Shown here in pieces: positions 26,792 through 36,572 of a DNA stretch of 64,000 nucleotides (its first letter is position 1; each line of letters begins with the position of its first letter). The position numbers and the translations under genes were made by a program. Location: positions 1 to 64,000 of the forward strand of contig CAYTLW010000026.1 of NCBI GenBank assembly GCA_964438735.1, read 5' to 3'. The notes below the pieces were generated by a model that was not told where the DNA came from, made no database searches, and saw only the letters and a program-made list of their open reading frames with translations. The DNA comes from CAYTLW01 sp964438735. GTDB lineage: Bacteria > Myxococcota_A > UBA9042.

Positions 26792-28711
26792 ATGGGTGAG
26801 CATTCGGTAGCTCAGGCGATGAGCGAAGAGGAACTGCAGACCTTCATGCGGGCCCTGCTCGAAGATGTTGCCGCGCTCGAACGCATGCTCGAGACGGGAC
26901 TGATCGAGTCCGGCATTCGCCGCATCGGTGCCGAACAGGAGATGTTCCTGGTCGACTCGCAGCAACGTCCCGCGCCGGTGGTGATGAAGGTGATGAAGGC
27001 CCTCAAGGGCCACGAACAGTTCACCACCGAGCTGGCCCGATTCAACCTCGAGGCCAACTCCAAGCCCTACGTCTACGGCGGCGACTGCCTGCGCAAGCTG
27101 GAGAAGGAGCTGCGCGGCCTGTATCGCACGGCCCTGAACGCCGCCGATAAATGCGACTCCCAGGTGGCGCTCACGGGCATCCTGCCGACGATCAACATGA
27201 GCGATCTCGGCCTGGATAACATGACGCCCATGCCGCGCTACTACGCCTTGAACCAGGCCATGGCCTCGCTCCGCGGCGGCGACTTCCAGACGGTCATCAA
27301 GGGCGTCGACGAGCTGCACGCGGTGCACGACAACGTGATGTTGGAGGCCTGCAATACGAGCTTCCAGCTGCACTTCCAGGTCGCGGCGGATGAGTTCGCC
27401 AAGCTCTACAACATCTCCCAGGCCGTGACCGGCCCTGTACTGGCCGCGGCGGTGAACTCGCCGCTGCTGCTGGGCCATCGGCTCTGGCGCGAGACGCGCA
27501 TCGCGCTCTTCCAGCAGAGCGTCGACGCCCGCTCCTCTGCGGTGACCATGCGCGGCGCCCGACCCCGTGTGCATTTCGGCGACAGCTGGGTGCGCGAGAG
27601 TGTCATCGAGATCTTCCGCGAGGACATCGCCCGCTTCCGCGTCGTGCTGGCTACGGATACGGGCGATCCGCCGCTGGAGATGCTGCGCAATGGCGAGATC
27701 CCCAAGCTGGCCGCCCTCTGTCTGCACAATGGCACGGTCTATCGCTGGAATCGGCCCTGCTACGGTCTCACCGGAGGCAAGCCTCACCTGCGTATCGAAA
27801 ACCGCGTGCTGCCATCGGGGCCGACCGTGCTCGACGAGATGGCCAACGCCGCGTTCTTCTTCGGCCTGATGAGCGGCATGCTCGAAGAGTACGGCCCCAT
27901 CGACAAGGTGATGGAGTTCGACGACGCCAAGGGCAACTTCATCGCCAGCGCCCGCCGCGGCCTCAACGCCGAGTTCAACTGGGTGGGCGGCGAGACCATC
28001 GCGGCCCGCGAGCTGATCATCGAGCGCCTCGTGCCGCTGGCGCGCGAGGGATTGCGCGCTTCGGGCATCGACGCAGAGGACATCAATCGCTACCTGAACA
28101 TCATCGAGGAGCGCGTCAAACGCGGCCGCACCGGGTCGGACTGGGCCCTGCAATCGCTCGCCCATATGAAGACCGAGGGCGGCAACCAGGACGAACGCCT
28201 GCGCACGCTCACGGCGGTCACCATCGCCCGGCAGCGCAAGGGCCGCCCGGTGCACAGTTGGAAACTCGCCTCCCTGTCCGAGAGCGAGGACTGGCAGAAC
28301 AGCTTCCGCACGGTCGGCCAATTCATGGACACCGACCTGTTCACGGTCCGCGAGCAGGACATCGTCGATCTGGCCGCGACCCTGATGGAATGGGAGTACG
28401 TGCGCTACATCCTGGTCGAGGATGCCGATGGCGGGCTCGTGGGCCTGGTGTCCTATGCGCAGCTTCTCAAGCTCGTCAGCCGCCGTTTCGACCAGGCCAC
28501 GGGCACGGTGACCGTCGGCAGCATCATGTTGCGGGATCCCCCAACGGCTACCCCGCAGACCAGCACCTACGACGCCATCACGTTGATGCGCAAGAGCGGC
28601 CTGGGCTGCGTGCCGGTGCTCAGCGACGGCAAGCTCGTCGGCATCGTCACCGAGCGCCACTTCATGGACGTAGCGCAGCGCTTGATGGAACGCGGCACCA
28701 AGCGCAACTGA
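26792..28711 (+). CDS. GCS2 (glutamate-cysteine ligase-like) protein with two C-terminal CBS domains
   Basis: This 639-residue protein has a carboxylate-amine ligase fold of the GCS2 type over about 480 residues: I-G-A-E-Q-E-M-F-L near 45 (Mg/ATP Glu), L-T-G-I-L-P-T, H-L-Q/H-F-Q-V and N-R-V-L-P-S-G-P. Two CBS domains follow (Q-F-M-D-T-D-L-F-T-V from about 510 and S-I-M-L-R-D-P-P from about 575). CBS pairs bind adenine nucleotides and usually switch activity with energy charge. The core could make gamma-glutamyl-cysteine or another gamma-glutamyl amide. An AGGGGG stretch upstream serves as a moderate Shine-Dalgarno. Confidence 0.82.
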   Translation: MGEHSVAQAMSEEELQTFMRALLEDVAALERMLETGLIESGIRRIGAEQEMFLVDSQQRPAPVVMKVMKALKGHEQFTTELARFNLEANSKPYVYGGDCLRKLEKELRGLYRTALNAADKCDSQVALTGILPTINMSDLGLDNMTPMPRYYALNQAMASLRGGDFQTVIKGVDELHAVHDNVMLEACNTSFQLHFQVAADEFAKLYNISQAVTGPVLAAAVNSPLLLGHRLWRETRIALFQQSVDARSSAVTMRGARPRVHFGDSWVRESVIEIFREDIARFRVVLATDTGDPPLEMLRNGEIPKLAALCLHNGTVYRWNRPCYGLTGGKPHLRIENRVLPSGPTVLDEMANAAFFFGLMSGMLEEYGPIDKVMEFDDAKGNFIASARRGLNAEFNWVGGETIAARELIIERLVPLAREGLRASGIDAEDINRYLNIIEERVKRGRTGSDWALQSLAHMKTEGGNQDERLRTLTAVTIARQRKGRPVHSWKLASLSESEDWQNSFRTVGQFMDTDLFTVREQDIVDLAATLMEWEYVRYILVEDADGGLVGLVSYAQLLKLVSRRFDQATGTVTVGSIMLRDPPTATPQTSTYDAITLMRKSGLGCVPVLSDGKLVGIVTERHFMDVAQRLMERGTKRN

Positions 28712-28930
28712 GCGCAATGAGCGCAATAGCTGAAGAGGCGCTACCCAGCGCGGCGCAGCGACCCTCGACATCGCCACCCCTGCAGTCTCCACCGGCAGAC
28801 CGGTCGGCTTTGTCAGCATTTGTGAATAGCGGCGGGGTCCGCGATAATCCGCTGTGGCCCGCCGGGCCCGGTGGGATTCGTTTATCCAACAGCCGGAGGG
28901 AGGAGGCGCAAAGGCTTGATATTGAAGGAG
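28712..28930. other. Intergenic region before the large Cys-repeat gene
   Basis: About 100 bases after the GCS2-CBS stop show nothing recognisable. Two GAGCGCAATga copies lie directly after the stop. The right half holds the promoter annotated separately and the purine-rich ribosome binding region. Confidence 0.4.
28820..28848 (+). promoter_or_regulatory. Strong sigma70-like promoter of the large Cys-repeat gene
   Basis: TTGTGA (28820-28825), a 17-base spacer and GATAAT (28843-28848) form the best consensus-like promoter seen in the window. The predicted start near 28855 gives a leader of about 75 bases containing GGAGGGAGGAGG. It should drive both the Cys-repeat lipoprotein and the double radical SAM gene. 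Confidence 0.55.
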
Positions 28931-31900
28931 ATGAGATCACGAATCGGAGGCGGCGTCCTGCGCGGCGTCGCGGTGTCGTGGTTCGTCTTTTTGACAGCCT
29001 GCCTCGATCCGCTGCCTGAGGTGGTGCTGGAGTGCAAGAGCAATATCGAGTGCCCCAGCGGAATCTGCAGCAACGGTGAATGCGCACCCGTGGCGACGTT
29101 GAATGACATCCCGCCGACCGCCGACGGACTGGGCGAGACCGATCAGTTCCAGGCCGATACCACGCAACCCTCAGATGGCGTCGATGGTGCCGCCGATGTG
29201 CTCGCCCCTTGTGAAGAGAACGTCGAATGCCTCGGCCGGGTGGAGGGCTTGGGACCCTGCGAAGAGCCCTTCTGCGATGACGGTGTGTGCAAAAGCCAGC
29301 CGTTGTCCAAAGGCGACCCCTGCACGGTCGGCGGGGTGTGCCCGATCTCCGGCTCCTGCTCCGGCATCGTGTGCGAGACGGGTGACAAGAAGAAGTGCGA
29401 CGACGACAACGACTGCACAGTGGACGCCTGCGGCCCTGATGGCTGCTCCCACAAGGCGGAGGTGGATGGCTTGCCCTGCCCGGGCGACCAGCTCTTCTGC
29501 ACCGCCGGACATTGCGCCACCGGCGAGTGCATCAACGTGGTCAAGACCGATCACTGCCTCATCGCTGGCCTGTGCTACGTCCAGGGCGCCTACGAGGCGG
29601 ACTCGCCCTGCCTGCGCTGCGAACCCAAAGACGCCGCCACCCAGCTGTCCTGGACGCCCATCACCAGCGGTTCTTGCGACGACGGCGACTGGTGCACGGT
29701 CACCGACGATTGCGATCTGAACTCGAACTGCTCCGGATTGCCGGTCGACTGCCTCGACGACAACCCGTGCACCAACAGCAGCTGTGACTCGGTCAAGGGC
29801 TGCGTGCATATGCCCAACCAGGCGACCTGCAGCGATGACGATCCGTGCACCCTCTTCGGCACCTGCGGCGACGGCAAATGCGGCCCGGGCAAGAAGATCT
29901 CCTGCGATGACGGCAACCCCTGCACGACCGATAAGTGCGAACCGCAGATCGGCTGCGTCTATACCCCCAACGAGGCCGACTGCATCGCCGACGCCGACCC
30001 GTGTACCAAGGACCACTGCCTGGGCGGGGCGTGCATCGCCGTGCCGGCGGTCAACGTCTGCAAGATCGCCGGCACCTGCGTGGCGGCCAACGCCAAAGCC
30101 GACGCCAACCCCTGCCTGATCTGTCACCCCGCCACGGACGCCAAGAGCTGGACGCTGCTCATCGGCGCGGCTTGCGACGACGGCAACAAGTGCACCGTGG
30201 GCGACATCTGCACCAAGGGCAACAAGTGCGAGGGCGAACCCGCCGCCTGCTTCGACAACAACATCTGCACCGCCGACTCCTGCTCGCCCGACAAGGGCTG
30301 CGTGTTCACCGCTGTGGGCGGCAAATGCGATGACGACAGCGCCTGCACGCTCGACGATAAATGCCTGGCCGGCAAGTGCCTGGGCACCTCCCTGGAGCCC
30401 AAGGATTGCGCCGACGGCAACCCGTGCACCACCGACGGCTGCGACGCCGGCATCGGCTGCACGCACACGCCCAACAACGCCCCCTGCGACGATGGCGACA
30501 AGTGCACCAAGGGCGACATCTGCAGCGCCGCCAAGTGCATCGCCGGCGGCGTGGTCTGCCCCTGCGAGACCAACGCCGACTGCAGCGACGGCAACCCATG
30601 CACCCAGGATGTGTGCATCAAGGGCACCGGCTGCATCAACCCGCTCTCCGATCCCAAGCAGGGCTGCAATGACGGCAACAAGTGCACCTCCGGCGACCAC
30701 TGCGTCAACGGCCTCTGCCAGGGTAAGACGATCGATTGCGACGACGAGAACGCATGCACCAAGGACAGTTGTGGCGCCAAAAAGGGATGCAGCTACATCG
30801 ACCTGCAGGGCATCAAGTGCAGCGATTCCAGCGCCTGCACCAAGGCGGACCTCTGCCTGCAGGGAGAGTGCAAAGGCACGCCGAAGAACTGCGATGATGG
30901 CGACCCGTGCAGTGACGACTGGTGCGATCCGGGCAGCGGCGCCTGTGGCCACTTCGACGCCGCCGACGGCAGCCCCTGCGCCAGCGACGGCGTCGCCTGC
31001 ACCATCGATCAATGCCACAACGGCAAATGCGACCACGACGACATCAAGGCCGAGTTCTGCCTCATCGGCGGCTTCTGCTACAGCGGCGGCGCGCCCCATT
31101 CCGGCAAACAATGTCTCGGCTGCCAGCCGTTGAAGAACGCCAAGGACTGGTCTGTTCTGACCGGCAACGGCTGCAACGACTACGACGCCTGCACCTACGA
31201 CACGACCTGCAACAAACAGGGCAGCTGCGTGGGCAAGCCGACCGATTGCAACGACAACAACTCCTGCACCAAGGACGCCTGCAACCCCCAGGCGGCCGGC
31301 GGCAACGGCTGTGTGCATCTGGCGGTCGGGGGCCCTTGCAACGACGGCAATAAGTGCACCACCAACGATGTCTGCAACGGCGGCACCTGCGGCGGCGAGT
31401 TGGTGAAATGCGACGACGGCAACACCTGCACCATCGATGACTGCGGCAAGACCATCGGCTGCTTCGTCAAGCCTGCGGCCAACGGCCTGGCCTGCGCCAG
31501 CGACGGACAGGAATGCACCGTGGACCTGTGCGAAAAGGGCGCCTGCGCCCACCAGCCCATCGACGGTTGGTGTCTCATCGGTGGCCAGTGCATCTCGGCC
31601 AGCACCAAGGCCGCCGGCAAACCCTGCATGGCTTGTGTGCCATCGGCGCACATTCTGGACTGGACGTTCGTGGCCGGCGGTCCCTGCGACGACGGCGACC
31701 CCTGCACCGGCGCGGACGCTTGCGACAACGGCGGCTGCCAGGGCGATCCGGACAAGGCCTGCGATGACGGCAATCCGTGCACGGATGACAGCTGCAACGC
31801 CGCCAACGGCTGCAGCCACAAGGCCAACAAGGCCGGCTGCGATGACGGCAATGCGTGCACGGTGGGCGACACCTGCGCGGCCGGAAAATGCCTCGCCGGC

Positions 31901-33385
31901 GGACCCTTGAAGTGCACGCAGAAGCCCGGCGTCAAGGACTGCACCGTGCAAGCCTGCAAGCCCGATCAGGGCTGCGTGAAGGTGTCCACGTGCGGCGCGC
32001 TGCACACCTGTGTGGCCGGTCTCTGCCTGACGCAGACGCCAGCCGGGGCCACCGGTGCGGTCAAGATTCCACTGGGCGGTCTGGGCGCCAGCCAACCCAT
32101 GCGGCCAACGCTGGCCTGGCAGGAGTCCCATTCGGGCGAACTTGGGTCGGTTCCGCAGCTGTGGCTGGCGGCGCAGACGCGCGGCTGCGCACCAATCATC
32201 GGGCTCTATTCCAAGCTCTTCCTGGTCGGCTTCCGACCCGGCAAACTCTCGCCGGTGCTGCAATCACCGGCCACGCCGCAGCCTGGCGGCGGGTCCAACT
32301 GGTGCGCCACGCATCCTGTCTTGCGGCCCCATCCGACGACCTTCAACGCGCTCGCACTGGGGTGGCTGGAGGGCGGCGCTCCCAAGGGCGCCTGCGACAT
32401 CGGCGGCAAGGGCGGTCAGGTGCGCGTTGGCCTTGTCGGAGTCGGCGGCGCCGGGACGAAGTTGGCCAAGCCGGCACCCTGTCCGGTGGGTGCCGGGCCC
32501 ATGCCTCTGGCCCATCGCCCAGCGTTCAGCCTGTTGACCGGCAGCGCAGGGGGTGTGTTGACTCCGGCGCAGCTGGGCGGGCTGCTCTTCCGCGGTCACA
32601 AAAAGGGCCTGCTCTGGTACGACGGCAGCGCGGTGACCAAGTGGGGCGCCGCCGACGGCAAACTCCTGCCGCTCATCAAGGCGCCGGGCAAGACCGAGAC
32701 CTTCACCGGCAGCCGCGCCGTGGCCACGCCGTGGACCAAGGGCAACGCCATGCTGGCGGTCTCCCACTTGCAAACGGCCGCCGGTTGGGGCGAGCCGATC
32801 CTCACCGCCATGCGCTTCGACGACAAGGGCGAGGCGCTCAACAGCCGCAAGGTGATCGCCAGCGGAGTCCAACTCTCAGGCACCGAGCCCACCTACCACG
32901 CCGTCGAGGCCGTCTATCACGGTCAGAGCAAGCGCATCGGCGCGCTGATCTCAGGCTCGGTGGTGGACAAGAACAACCTGCGCAGCTTCCTGGCGTTCCT
33001 GCGCGTCGACCCGGATCAGTCGGCCGTGGCAGGGCCCAAAATCGTGGTCTATCACGACCAGCTCAAGGCCAAGGCCAAACTGCCCGCCATCCGCGCGTTC
33101 CGCCTGGCAGCGCTGCCCGGCGGCGGCTTCCTGGTGATCTGGGCGGCTCCAGGCGGAAACGTGCTCAAGTCGCTTTTGGTGAAGCCCACCAACGACGTCG
33201 ACTTCGTCACCAAGGACCTGCCCGCAATCTCCGGCAACTTCGAGGGGCATGTCGACGGTGACATCGTGAGCGGTTCAGGCGGTCTGAGCGAGATCGTGAT
33301 CGACGCCTCCTTGACCCGCTACTCCGTGGCCTGGGAGGGCGTGGGCGCCATGCACCTGTTGACCGCGGCCCTGCCCAAGCCTTGA
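28931..33385 (+). CDS. Giant Cys-repeat lipoprotein (about 25 CDDGNPCT-type units)
   Basis: This protein has about 1484 residues. The ATG gives a clean lipoprotein signal ending FLTAC (Cys24); a TTG at 28916, better spaced from AGGAGG, would add five residues. Residues up to about 1033 are some 25 irregular repeats of the form C-D-D-G-N-P-C-T-x-D-x-C-x-x-x-x-G-C, familiar from secreted Cys-rich proteins of Myxococcota and Dictyostelium. Longer C-L-I-G-G-x-C and C-x-x-C-x-P spacer modules recur every few units. The last 450 residues are a different, Gly/Lys-rich beta domain with few cysteines. It is probably a rigid, disulfide-rich stalk at the outer membrane bearing a C-terminal head. The double radical SAM gene starts 19 bases later and is almost certainly co-transcribed. 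Confidence 0.85.
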   Translation: MRSRIGGGVLRGVAVSWFVFLTACLDPLPEVVLECKSNIECPSGICSNGECAPVATLNDIPPTADGLGETDQFQADTTQPSDGVDGAADVLAPCEENVECLGRVEGLGPCEEPFCDDGVCKSQPLSKGDPCTVGGVCPISGSCSGIVCETGDKKKCDDDNDCTVDACGPDGCSHKAEVDGLPCPGDQLFCTAGHCATGECINVVKTDHCLIAGLCYVQGAYEADSPCLRCEPKDAATQLSWTPITSGSCDDGDWCTVTDDCDLNSNCSGLPVDCLDDNPCTNSSCDSVKGCVHMPNQATCSDDDPCTLFGTCGDGKCGPGKKISCDDGNPCTTDKCEPQIGCVYTPNEADCIADADPCTKDHCLGGACIAVPAVNVCKIAGTCVAANAKADANPCLICHPATDAKSWTLLIGAACDDGNKCTVGDICTKGNKCEGEPAACFDNNICTADSCSPDKGCVFTAVGGKCDDDSACTLDDKCLAGKCLGTSLEPKDCADGNPCTTDGCDAGIGCTHTPNNAPCDDGDKCTKGDICSAAKCIAGGVVCPCETNADCSDGNPCTQDVCIKGTGCINPLSDPKQGCNDGNKCTSGDHCVNGLCQGKTIDCDDENACTKDSCGAKKGCSYIDLQGIKCSDSSACTKADLCLQGECKGTPKNCDDGDPCSDDWCDPGSGACGHFDAADGSPCASDGVACTIDQCHNGKCDHDDIKAEFCLIGGFCYSGGAPHSGKQCLGCQPLKNAKDWSVLTGNGCNDYDACTYDTTCNKQGSCVGKPTDCNDNNSCTKDACNPQAAGGNGCVHLAVGGPCNDGNKCTTNDVCNGGTCGGELVKCDDGNTCTIDDCGKTIGCFVKPAANGLACASDGQECTVDLCEKGACAHQPIDGWCLIGGQCISASTKAAGKPCMACVPSAHILDWTFVAGGPCDDGDPCTGADACDNGGCQGDPDKACDDGNPCTDDSCNAANGCSHKANKAGCDDGNACTVGDTCAAGKCLAGGPLKCTQKPGVKDCTVQACKPDQGCVKVSTCGALHTCVAGLCLTQTPAGATGAVKIPLGGLGASQPMRPTLAWQESHSGELGSVPQLWLAAQTRGCAPIIGLYSKLFLVGFRPGKLSPVLQSPATPQPGGGSNWCATHPVLRPHPTTFNALALGWLEGGAPKGACDIGGKGGQVRVGLVGVGGAGTKLAKPAPCPVGAGPMPLAHRPAFSLLTGSAGGVLTPAQLGGLLFRGHKKGLLWYDGSAVTKWGAADGKLLPLIKAPGKTETFTGSRAVATPWTKGNAMLAVSHLQTAAGWGEPILTAMRFDDKGEALNSRKVIASGVQLSGTEPTYHAVEAVYHGQSKRIGALISGSVVDKNNLRSFLAFLRVDPDQSAVAGPKIVVYHDQLKAKAKLPAIRAFRLAALPGGGFLVIWAAPGGNVLKSLLVKPTNDVDFVTKDLPAISGNFEGHVDGDIVSGSGGLSEIVIDASLTRYSVAWEGVGAMHLLTAALPKP

Positions 33386-33404
33386 CCTGCCGGGGAGACG
33401 GCTG

Positions 33405-35234
33405 TTGCGCACCGCCACCATCGTCACCAATCTGCGCTGCAACCTGGCCTGCGGCTTCTGCAACGCTCGCGCGGCAGACGATGACCCGGTTCGACACGGC
33501 GATGAGGTCGTGCGGGCGAGGATCGCCAAGGCGCTCGCTGAAGAAGTGCAGGTGCTGGTGCTCAGCGGCGGAGAACCCCTGCTGCGACCGGAATTGGAAG
33601 GCTGGATAGCGCTGGCCGCCGGGCGCTGCCGGCTGGTGGTCGAGACCAATGGCACCCTGCTGTCCGTGCAGGATCGGGCAGCGAGCCTGGCCAGTGCTGG
33701 CTTGAATGCCGTCCGGGTGGCATGGAACGACCATGGAGCGGCGGGCGACCGCCTGGCGCGCCTGCCCGGGGCCGGTCGCTGGCTTCATCGGGGCCTGGCT
33801 GCGGCGCGACAGTCGGGGCTGGAGGTCGAGATTTCAGTGGCGCTGGGCGCGGCCAACCTGCAGCGGGTCGCCGACCTGCCGGCGTTGGTCCAGCAGTGGG
33901 TCCCTGAAGCGAGCGCGTTGGTGCTGCGCGTCATCAGCGAGGCGCCCGCCGAACATCTGGCCTCGTGGCCCGCGCTGGCGGATGCGGCGACGCGACTCGC
34001 CGTCGCCTGCGAAGCCACCGAGCTGACCCTGCGAATGGACCCGCACCACGCCCTGCCCTGGTGCGCGCTGCCCCATCGGCGGCGTCACGCGCAACTTCTG
34101 GCCCCGCCTCCTGGCCTCTCAGCCGAGCGAGGAGAGCGCATCGAGGCGTGCGATCACTGCGCGGTGGCGAGCCTCTGTCCGGGGCTGCCCAGAGCGCACC
34201 TGGCTCGATTCGGCGCCGACGAACTGGTCGCCGTATCGCCCCGTGACAGCCGCCTGATCGGCAGCCTGAGCGAAGATCGCGGGCAGCGCGCCGTGGAGTT
34301 CATCGCCGACGACCAGTGGTTTGGCGAAGGCGACGGGCGGCTGCAGCTGGAGCGCGTGCTGCGCCCCGTGATGCATTGCAACCAGGACTGCGCCTTCTGC
34401 TTCGTGGACCGCGAGCTGCCGGCGCCCGATCCGCTACGGATCCGAGCCGAGATCGAGCGCGCAGCGCGGGACGACGTGGCGTTGCTGGCCCTGAGCGGCG
34501 GCGAGCCCACCTTGGATCCGCACCTCTTCGAGCACATCTCGCTGGCCCGCAGCCTGGGGCTGCGCGTGCGCTTGCAGACCAACGCGCTGCGCTGTGCCGA
34601 GCCAGAATTCGCCACCCGCCTGGCCGAGGCGGGCCTGCAGGAGGCCTTCGTCTCGCTGCATGCGGCCGATGCGGGGCGCTCGGACGCCATCACCAATGCG
34701 CCCGACACCCACCGACGAACGCTCGCCGGCATCGACGCCTTGGTGGCCGCCGGTATCGCGGTGCAGGCCAACTGCGTCATCACCGGCAGCAACGCAGACG
34801 CGCTGCTGCCGATGGTGAGATTGCTGGCCGAGCGCTGGCCCGGGTCTGTACGCCTGAATCTGTCCTGGGCCCACGCCTCCAGCGAACTGGTGCCGAGATC
34901 GGCGCAGATCACCCCTCGCTTCGGAGACGTGCGGGCCGAAATCGGCGCCGCCATCGCCGCATGTTCCGAGCTGGGCGTGGCGTTTCGTGGCCTGGATGGC
35001 CAATGCGGGTTGCCGCTCTGCTTGCCAGAACCGGACTGGCTTGACGGCGGCAGCTTGCCGATCCTGCCGCCGGACTCGTTCCGAGAGGGCTTCATCAAGG
35101 TGGAAGCGTGCGACCAATGCGCGTTGAACCACCGCTGCGTCGGATTGCGCGAGGGCTACGCGGAGTTGCACGGGACCGGGGAACTTCAGCCGGTGAGCGC
35201 GCTGCCGCCGGGGCTCAACGCGGAAGGCGGGTGA
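33405..35234 (+). CDS. Double radical SAM protein (two complete halves)
   Basis: This 609-residue protein has two tandem radical SAM modules of about 300 residues. Half one has C12-x3-C16-x2-C19 and half two C325-x3-C329-x2-C332, each followed by L-S-G-G-E-P (SAM-binding GGE). Each half ends with a compact cysteine motif: C249-x2-C252-x5-C258 and C569-x2-C572-x5-C578, which could hold an auxiliary cluster as in shortened SPASM/twitch domains. The TTG start has GGGGAG seven bases upstream. Half one is more degenerate in its barrel than half two. Context suggests a peptide- or protein-modifying role tied to the Cys-repeat lipoprotein, but no substrate is proven. Its 3' end overlaps the convergent protease gene by 20 bases. 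Confidence 0.85.
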   Translation: MRTATIVTNLRCNLACGFCNARAADDDPVRHGDEVVRARIAKALAEEVQVLVLSGGEPLLRPELEGWIALAAGRCRLVVETNGTLLSVQDRAASLASAGLNAVRVAWNDHGAAGDRLARLPGAGRWLHRGLAAARQSGLEVEISVALGAANLQRVADLPALVQQWVPEASALVLRVISEAPAEHLASWPALADAATRLAVACEATELTLRMDPHHALPWCALPHRRRHAQLLAPPPGLSAERGERIEACDHCAVASLCPGLPRAHLARFGADELVAVSPRDSRLIGSLSEDRGQRAVEFIADDQWFGEGDGRLQLERVLRPVMHCNQDCAFCFVDRELPAPDPLRIRAEIERAARDDVALLALSGGEPTLDPHLFEHISLARSLGLRVRLQTNALRCAEPEFATRLAEAGLQEAFVSLHAADAGRSDAITNAPDTHRRTLAGIDALVAAGIAVQANCVITGSNADALLPMVRLLAERWPGSVRLNLSWAHASSELVPRSAQITPRFGDVRAEIGAAIAACSELGVAFRGLDGQCGLPLCLPEPDWLDGGSLPILPPDSFREGFIKVEACDQCALNHRCVGLREGYAELHGTGELQPVSALPPGLNAEGG

Positions 35235-36540
35235 TCTCTCGCCGCTTGGTGCGCAGCCAGACACGCTCTCGGAGCGGAGCGTGCACCTTGTCGGGTACGC
35301 CGAGTTGGAGCAGCACATCGGACTTGCGCACGTCGATACGCGGGTTTTTCGGGTGTCGCGTGGCCAGCCATCGGGTCAGGGCGCCGGCAAACTCGGCCGC
35401 TTCCGCCGGCGAGTCCCAGGTCGACAGCCAGACCAGGGCATCGGGCTTGCCGCGTGCGCCCAGCAGCACATAGCGGTCGCCATCCCAGCCAGCGGCGGCG
35501 GCGTTCGCGTCGACCCCCGGCGGGGCATCGGAGAGCAGGCTGCGCATGCCCAACTCGCCCAGCGTGTCCCTGTACAACGCCCGATATCGTCGACCGAGGA
35601 GGCGGGCCAGTTTCGGCAACTTCAACGCCTGCGGATGGTCGCGACGGCGCCGCAACAACTTGCTGGGATGCAGCACCTGCTCCGTACTCACGGGAGGGTT
35701 CTTGTACAGGGCATCGATCGCCCGCCAGCCGCCGAGCTGGCCGGCGGTCATGCACAGGGACAGGCCACCGACGTACGGAAAGACCAGGCGCCGCTGGAGC
35801 AGGTCCGGCGTCCTGCGCAGGGCGGCCGTATCGGGCAACAAGCCGAGCCGCGCCAGCGACATGGCGCCCTTCATCACCCAGTTGAGCATGCGGGCGGTGG
35901 CGAAGAAGGCGGCCTCTTCATAGCCGCCTTTATCAGCGACCATGAAGGCCAGCCCGGCCGCAGTGGCGTCGCCTTCGAAGAGGCTGGCCAGGGCGGTCTC
36001 CATGTCCGATTGACCGGGCCGGTTGCGTCCCATGCGGCGCAGGTTGAACTTCTGATCCTGTAGGGCATGCACGATCTCGTGGGCCATGACGAAGCGGGCG
36101 CGATCCTGCGGACTGCCGGTGAGCAACTCCATGGGAGACCAGGCCGTCGGGCCCGTGGGCACCAGGTGGCTCATGATGCGCAGGCGTCGAGTGCGCGGGT
36201 CGTAAAGCCCCGCCACCTGCTCGTCGAGCAAGCCGACCATGCCGTCCAACAGCTCGTAACGCGCCGGCAACAGGCCCAGCCGACGCAAGGCGCGCGACCG
36301 CAACGCCAGATGACGTCGTCCACCGCTACGGGTCAGCTCCTTGATGACGAAGTCCCGCAGCGCAGCCTTGCTGTAGACCCCGATGCGCAGCTTGCGGCGG
36401 ATGGGCAGACCGCGAATGGCAGACACCCGCAGCTGGATGTCCGCGCCCAGCTTGCGGGCCACCCCCGCCACGTTGGTCTTGCGGCCCTTGGGAGTGGCCG
36501 CCAACACCGGGCCCGAACAGGCCAGTAACAGGCCGAGCAA
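35215..36540 (-). CDS. Secreted HExxH metalloprotease-like protein
   Basis: This 441-residue protein has A-H-E-I-V-H-A-L-Q-D-Q at about residues 152-162, the zincin HExxH motif, and F-E-G-D-A-T-A-A-G some 30 residues on, which would give the third zinc ligand as in gluzincins. The N-terminus is hydrophobic and ends V-L-A-A-T, a likely signal peptide. The listed start is a TTG. A CTG at 36576, overlapping the previous stop as CTGA, would add M-S-P-R-F-S-N-R-I-T-W-S and supply the positive n-region a signal peptide needs; it has no Shine-Dalgarno and would rely on coupling. No named family was recognised. Confidence 0.72.
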   Translation of the reverse strand: MLGLLLACSGPVLAATPKGRKTNVAGVARKLGADIQLRVSAIRGLPIRRKLRIGVYSKAALRDFVIKELTRSGGRRHLALRSRALRRLGLLPARYELLDGMVGLLDEQVAGLYDPRTRRLRIMSHLVPTGPTAWSPMELLTGSPQDRARFVMAHEIVHALQDQKFNLRRMGRNRPGQSDMETALASLFEGDATAAGLAFMVADKGGYEEAAFFATARMLNWVMKGAMSLARLGLLPDTAALRRTPDLLQRRLVFPYVGGLSLCMTAGQLGGWRAIDALYKNPPVSTEQVLHPSKLLRRRRDHPQALKLPKLARLLGRRYRALYRDTLGELGMRSLLSDAPPGVDANAAAAGWDGDRYVLLGARGKPDALVWLSTWDSPAEAAEFAGALTRWLATRHPKNPRIDVRKSDVLLQLGVPDKVHAPLRERVWLRTKRREITRLPR

Positions 36541-36572
36541 CGACCAGGTGATGCGATTGGAGAAGCGCGGGC

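Noticed and set aside
29171..32263. A 1030-codon minus-strand open frame opposite the giant Cys-repeat gene
   Set aside because: It is the antisense shadow of the repeated CDDGNPCT codons, giving an A/V/G-rich repeat without domains.
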